From NCBI GenBank assembly GCA_016719225.1, contig JADKAN010000001.1, positions 1-64,000 of the forward strand: a DNA stretch of 64,000 bases. The letters are read 5' to 3'. Source of the DNA: Flavobacteriales bacterium (GTDB lineage: Bacteria; Bacteroidota; Bacteroidia; Flavobacteriales_F; PHOS-HE28). A program made the position numbers and the translations under genes. Positions 61,335 to 64,000 of this stretch are shown here, piece after piece; position 1 is the stretch's first letter; each line of letters starts with the position of its first letter. The notes under the pieces are model-generated. The model did not search any database. It saw nothing but the letters and a program-made list of their open reading frames with translations, and had not been told where the DNA came from.

Positions 61335-63656
61335 ATGCGATCACTACTCCTCTTGATCATCCTATGCACTACCCCTTCGCTATTTGCACAAGGCGATGCA
61401 TCCGTGGACCTCAGGAGCCTCCCGCCGTGGATGCAGACCTTGGTCACCGGAAAGAAGGCGGGTAAGTACACCAAGTCTTCCGCGAAGCTCTTGCACACCA
61501 ACGCTTTCATCGGCACGTGGACGGTGCAGTTGCCCAGCAAGCGCCGCTTGGAATACTGGGGAGATGCGCACCGGATGCTCTTTCAGGAATTCGCCGACGG
61601 GCCTACGCCGAAGCGAGCCACTTATGTGGACCTGGCCGCCAACGTGCGCCTGAACGTGAGCTGGTATGGGCCGGGTGCCGCCATCGTGGTGGAGGACCTG
61701 TACATCCCGCAGGCCGGCTATTTCAAGGAGATCTGGAACGACACGGTGATCGCTACCGGCCGCACCGATACGGTGATGGGATACCTGTGCAAGGAAGTGC
61801 AAGGCATTGACGGGAACAAGGACAGCAGCACGTATTGGCAAACCGATGTGGAACCCGCGCTCTTCGCCGATATGGGCGTGTGGGCATCGTGGTTGTGCCG
61901 GGAAGGTGAGCTGAAATACCTCAGCGCCCTCAGCAGTACGAAGGCCGGGCCAGCCTTGCGCGCGGATTGGACCAAACGGACATACGGTCCGGAGGCAGGC
62001 AGCATCCGGTTCACCTCGATCACGCCCGGAAAGCGAGCCATGCCCGCTTGGGACCTAACGCCGAACCGCACGGCCGAGCAGCGATCCGCGTGGATCAACA
62101 ACAGCGGCACCGGCAGGCTACCTGCATGGATGCGCAGCTACCTCGGCGGCCTTCCGCCGGACAGCCTTCCGCTCGCCTACACGCCCGCACCCGTGGACCG
62201 CGGCATTCCGGACAACGCCTTCATTGGCACCCTCACAGCGGAAACACCCACCAGCTACATCGATGAACACAAGGACACCACGCTCCGCATTGCCAAGTAC
62301 AGTTACTGGGCCGATGCACGCCGCGCCGTGTTGCAACTCGAGGACCCGGATGATAAGGGATACCTCTTCTATGCGGTGGACTTGGATGCGGATGTGGTGA
62401 TGGCTTCCCACAACGAGGGGCACAGCTACGTCATCCCCAAACTGGAGATCGCTTCCTTGGAAGAAGTGGGCCTGAAGGAATTCGGGCGAGGGCTGGAACT
62501 GGACTTTACACCCCGCGGGCAGTACCGCAAGATCCTGGGGCGCAGCTGCGAACTGTACACCACCTCCGAGCGCTTCGTGCAATACTTCATGATCCCAACG
62601 GACAGCGTGGTGAACCCGGTCTTCGACATGAAGAACTGGATGGTGCAGCGCATAAGCCAGAAATTCAAGGACCTGATGTTCTTCGGCTTGGCGGATAAGC
62701 CGATGCCCATGGCGGTGATGGGCACGCATTTGACGAGCTATAAGCCCGGCAAGGCGAAACCGCCGGTGGCGGACCTGCGCAACTACAGCGTACGCGATGA
62801 GCGGCTGCGCCAAAAGCGGCGCCAAGAGCGGGAGAACGATGAGCCCGATATCCAGGTCAGGGATGTGCGGGATGGTGGCGAAATGCGCGGATCGGACATG
62901 GTGCCGGACATGATAGTGGAGGACGCGCCCGTGGCGGTACCCGAGCCACCGGTATCAACAGAGGCGAGCAGGGGTAGCGGCGATGGCGGATCGGGCCCGG
63001 GCCGAGGTAGGGCTGCACTGCCTCCCGAACTGAAGGCCTTGATGCAGGCCACCACCAACCGCTTCATCGGCACGGCCAAGTTGCAGTACACCAGCACGAA
63101 CGGCAACCGCACCAGTAAGTGGACCGTGCGCTATGCCAGTGACAGCATCCGGATGGTGATCATCGGCCAGGAAGACAAGCCGCTGCCCTCGGAACACCAA
63201 CGCGCGTATGCCATCGATCGGAAGGCGGGTACAGAAACGATCTACACTTTGTTGGCGGACAGCTCGGTGGTCCAGCGGAGCGGCCCGCTTGCAGGTCGGT
63301 ACGCATCGGTCTTTCCGGTTGCTTATCCGGATTCGTTGCTCACCGGGAGCAGGAAGCTCCTCGGGCGTGCATCCGAGCATCGCCTGTATGAGATCCCCAC
63401 CACGCGGCGCGAGACCTGGGTGGATACGAAGACCCCTTCGCTCTTCCACGATGTGCTGGGCGCGCGCAAAAGCTGGGGCGGTGTGGAGATCCTTTTGCGC
63501 GGCCCCATGATCACCAGCACCAGCGAAGGGATGCCCATGGAAGTGCAGTACGAATACCAGGGCGGCGAGAAGATGACCATGCGTGTGCTGGAGCTGAAGC
63601 CCGGCCCGGTGGATCCGAAGGTGTTCGAGGTCACTAAGGAGAGCTGGCGTGGGTGA
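61335..63656 (+). CDS. Secreted protein with three repeated DUF4412-like domains
   Basis: A protein of 773 residues. ATG 61335 gives a signal peptide (MRSLLLLIILCTTPSLFAQ). Three modules of about 200 residues share an opening N-x-F-I-G-T and a beta strand that follows: NAFIGTWTVQLPSKRRLEYW (about 45), NAFIGTLTAETPTSYID (about 287), and NRFIGTAKLQYTSTNG (about 573). Each also carries a GxLCKEVQ-like, GRSCELYTT or GRASEHRLYEIPTT strand. An acidic, Gly/Pro-rich linker (residues about 495-560, with GSGDGGSGPGRGRAALPP) separates modules two and three. This resembles triplicated DUF4412-type lipid-binding-like domains, but the assignment is by pattern only. No T9SS domain. Confidence 0.7.
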   Translation: MRSLLLLIILCTTPSLFAQGDASVDLRSLPPWMQTLVTGKKAGKYTKSSAKLLHTNAFIGTWTVQLPSKRRLEYWGDAHRMLFQEFADGPTPKRATYVDLAANVRLNVSWYGPGAAIVVEDLYIPQAGYFKEIWNDTVIATGRTDTVMGYLCKEVQGIDGNKDSSTYWQTDVEPALFADMGVWASWLCREGELKYLSALSSTKAGPALRADWTKRTYGPEAGSIRFTSITPGKRAMPAWDLTPNRTAEQRSAWINNSGTGRLPAWMRSYLGGLPPDSLPLAYTPAPVDRGIPDNAFIGTLTAETPTSYIDEHKDTTLRIAKYSYWADARRAVLQLEDPDDKGYLFYAVDLDADVVMASHNEGHSYVIPKLEIASLEEVGLKEFGRGLELDFTPRGQYRKILGRSCELYTTSERFVQYFMIPTDSVVNPVFDMKNWMVQRISQKFKDLMFFGLADKPMPMAVMGTHLTSYKPGKAKPPVADLRNYSVRDERLRQKRRQERENDEPDIQVRDVRDGGEMRGSDMVPDMIVEDAPVAVPEPPVSTEASRGSGDGGSGPGRGRAALPPELKALMQATTNRFIGTAKLQYTSTNGNRTSKWTVRYASDSIRMVIIGQEDKPLPSEHQRAYAIDRKAGTETIYTLLADSSVVQRSGPLAGRYASVFPVAYPDSLLTGSRKLLGRASEHRLYEIPTTRRETWVDTKTPSLFHDVLGARKSWGGVEILLRGPMITSTSEGMPMEVQYEYQGGEKMTMRVLELKPGPVDPKVFEVTKESWRG

Positions 63657-63828
63657 GCGGTTCCTGAATAGATCAGGACAGTCGGGTGGGTAAAGTGGGT
63701 AAGGGGTTAAGGGAGGTATAGGATGTAAGAGTAGGTAAGGGATGCACCTCCATCGCCTCCATGACCTTCTTGGCCTCCCTCTCCTCCATCACCTCCGTGA
63801 CCTCCTATCAAAGCACATCTTTGCACCG

Positions 63829-64000
63829 ATGAACAGCCGCTTCCTGATGATCGCCAGCGCCGCCGTTTTGGCAGCGGTCGGTATCGCACTTTCATTTGCC
63901 CCGGTAGAAACCTTGGCGTACTTCGGCAAACCGGCGCCAGGTGGCGTGCCGGTGCTGTTGCAATTGACCGGAGCGCTCTACCTCGGCTTCGCTTTCATGA
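63829..64000 (+). CDS. Membrane protein, truncated by the window end
   Basis: The first 57 codons of a gene (MNSRFLMIASAAVLAAVGIA) that continues beyond the window. Two hydrophobic stretches are visible: residues 5-25, and from about 42 on (VPVLLQLTGALYLGFAFM). The upstream 120 bases switch from G-rich (GTGGGTAAGGGG) to a pyrimidine-rich tract (CTCCATCGCCTCCATGACCT) with no SD site. Family not identifiable. Confidence 0.6.
   Translation, partial: MNSRFLMIASAAVLAAVGIALSFAPVETLAYFGKPAPGGVPVLLQLTGALYLGFAFM

Overview
The window looks like chromosomal DNA of a high-GC Bacteroidota, most likely a Flavobacteriales-type lineage. Supporting signs are type IX secretion (T9SS) C-terminal domains of both type A and type B, a TamB plus lipid-anchored TamA-like (TamL) pair, a PorE-like TPR/propeller/OmpA protein, a CotH/lamin-tail surface protein, a bacillithiol-linked YtxJ, LolD, and A/C-rich leaders in place of Shine-Dalgarno sites. 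No rRNA, tRNA, transposase, integrase or CRISPR array was seen.

Layout. 1-1.3 kb: a 44-bp GATC-palindrome tandem array followed by a fibronectin-III (FnIII) protein gene with a broken start. 1.6-19.1 kb: surface and secreted proteins (tail-fibre-like protein, CotH protein, a frameshifted T9SS cargo), glcD, a CPBP protease with a MORN-like lipoprotein, an S9 peptidase, an operon of M42 peptidase/membrane protein/GNAT/glycosyltransferase 39, and the PorE-like protein. 19.2-33.9 kb: housekeeping and envelope genes (mnmD, Nudix, glycosyltransferase, tamB-tamL, murQ, a second glycosyltransferase 39, ettA). 34.2-49.3 kb: an accessory region of visibly lower GC. It holds two T9SS cargo genes, a type IIG restriction-modification gene, three unrecognised or partly recognised genes, a CpXC protein, a 43-bp palindromic tandem array and a second FnIII paralogue. 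49.4-64 kb: ordinary chromosome again (APC permease, two MscS channels, HMCES, response regulator, YtxJ, PIF1-like helicase, lolD, a toxin-antitoxin pair, a triple-domain secreted protein and a truncated membrane gene at the edge).

Most interesting points. (1) The accessory region is bounded by two 77-bp copies of the ettA 3' end that differ only at four synonymous positions, as expected of an element that integrates at the end of ettA. (2) Inside it, the restriction-modification gene and a three-gene cassette (nucleoid-associated-like protein, large membrane-anchored protein, small membrane protein) are bracketed by two inverted copies of an approximately 86-99 bp palindromic element. This is the best candidate for an undescribed defence module. 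(3) Both FnIII paralogues sit downstream of tandem arrays built on GATC-centred palindromes.

Data caution. At least seven otherwise intact genes are broken by a single-nucleotide indel (near 602, 9718, 21270, 33634, 43529, 44600 and 50105). Because they hit unrelated genes, including conserved ettA, uncorrected long-read errors are the simplest explanation. I annotate those genes across the break.
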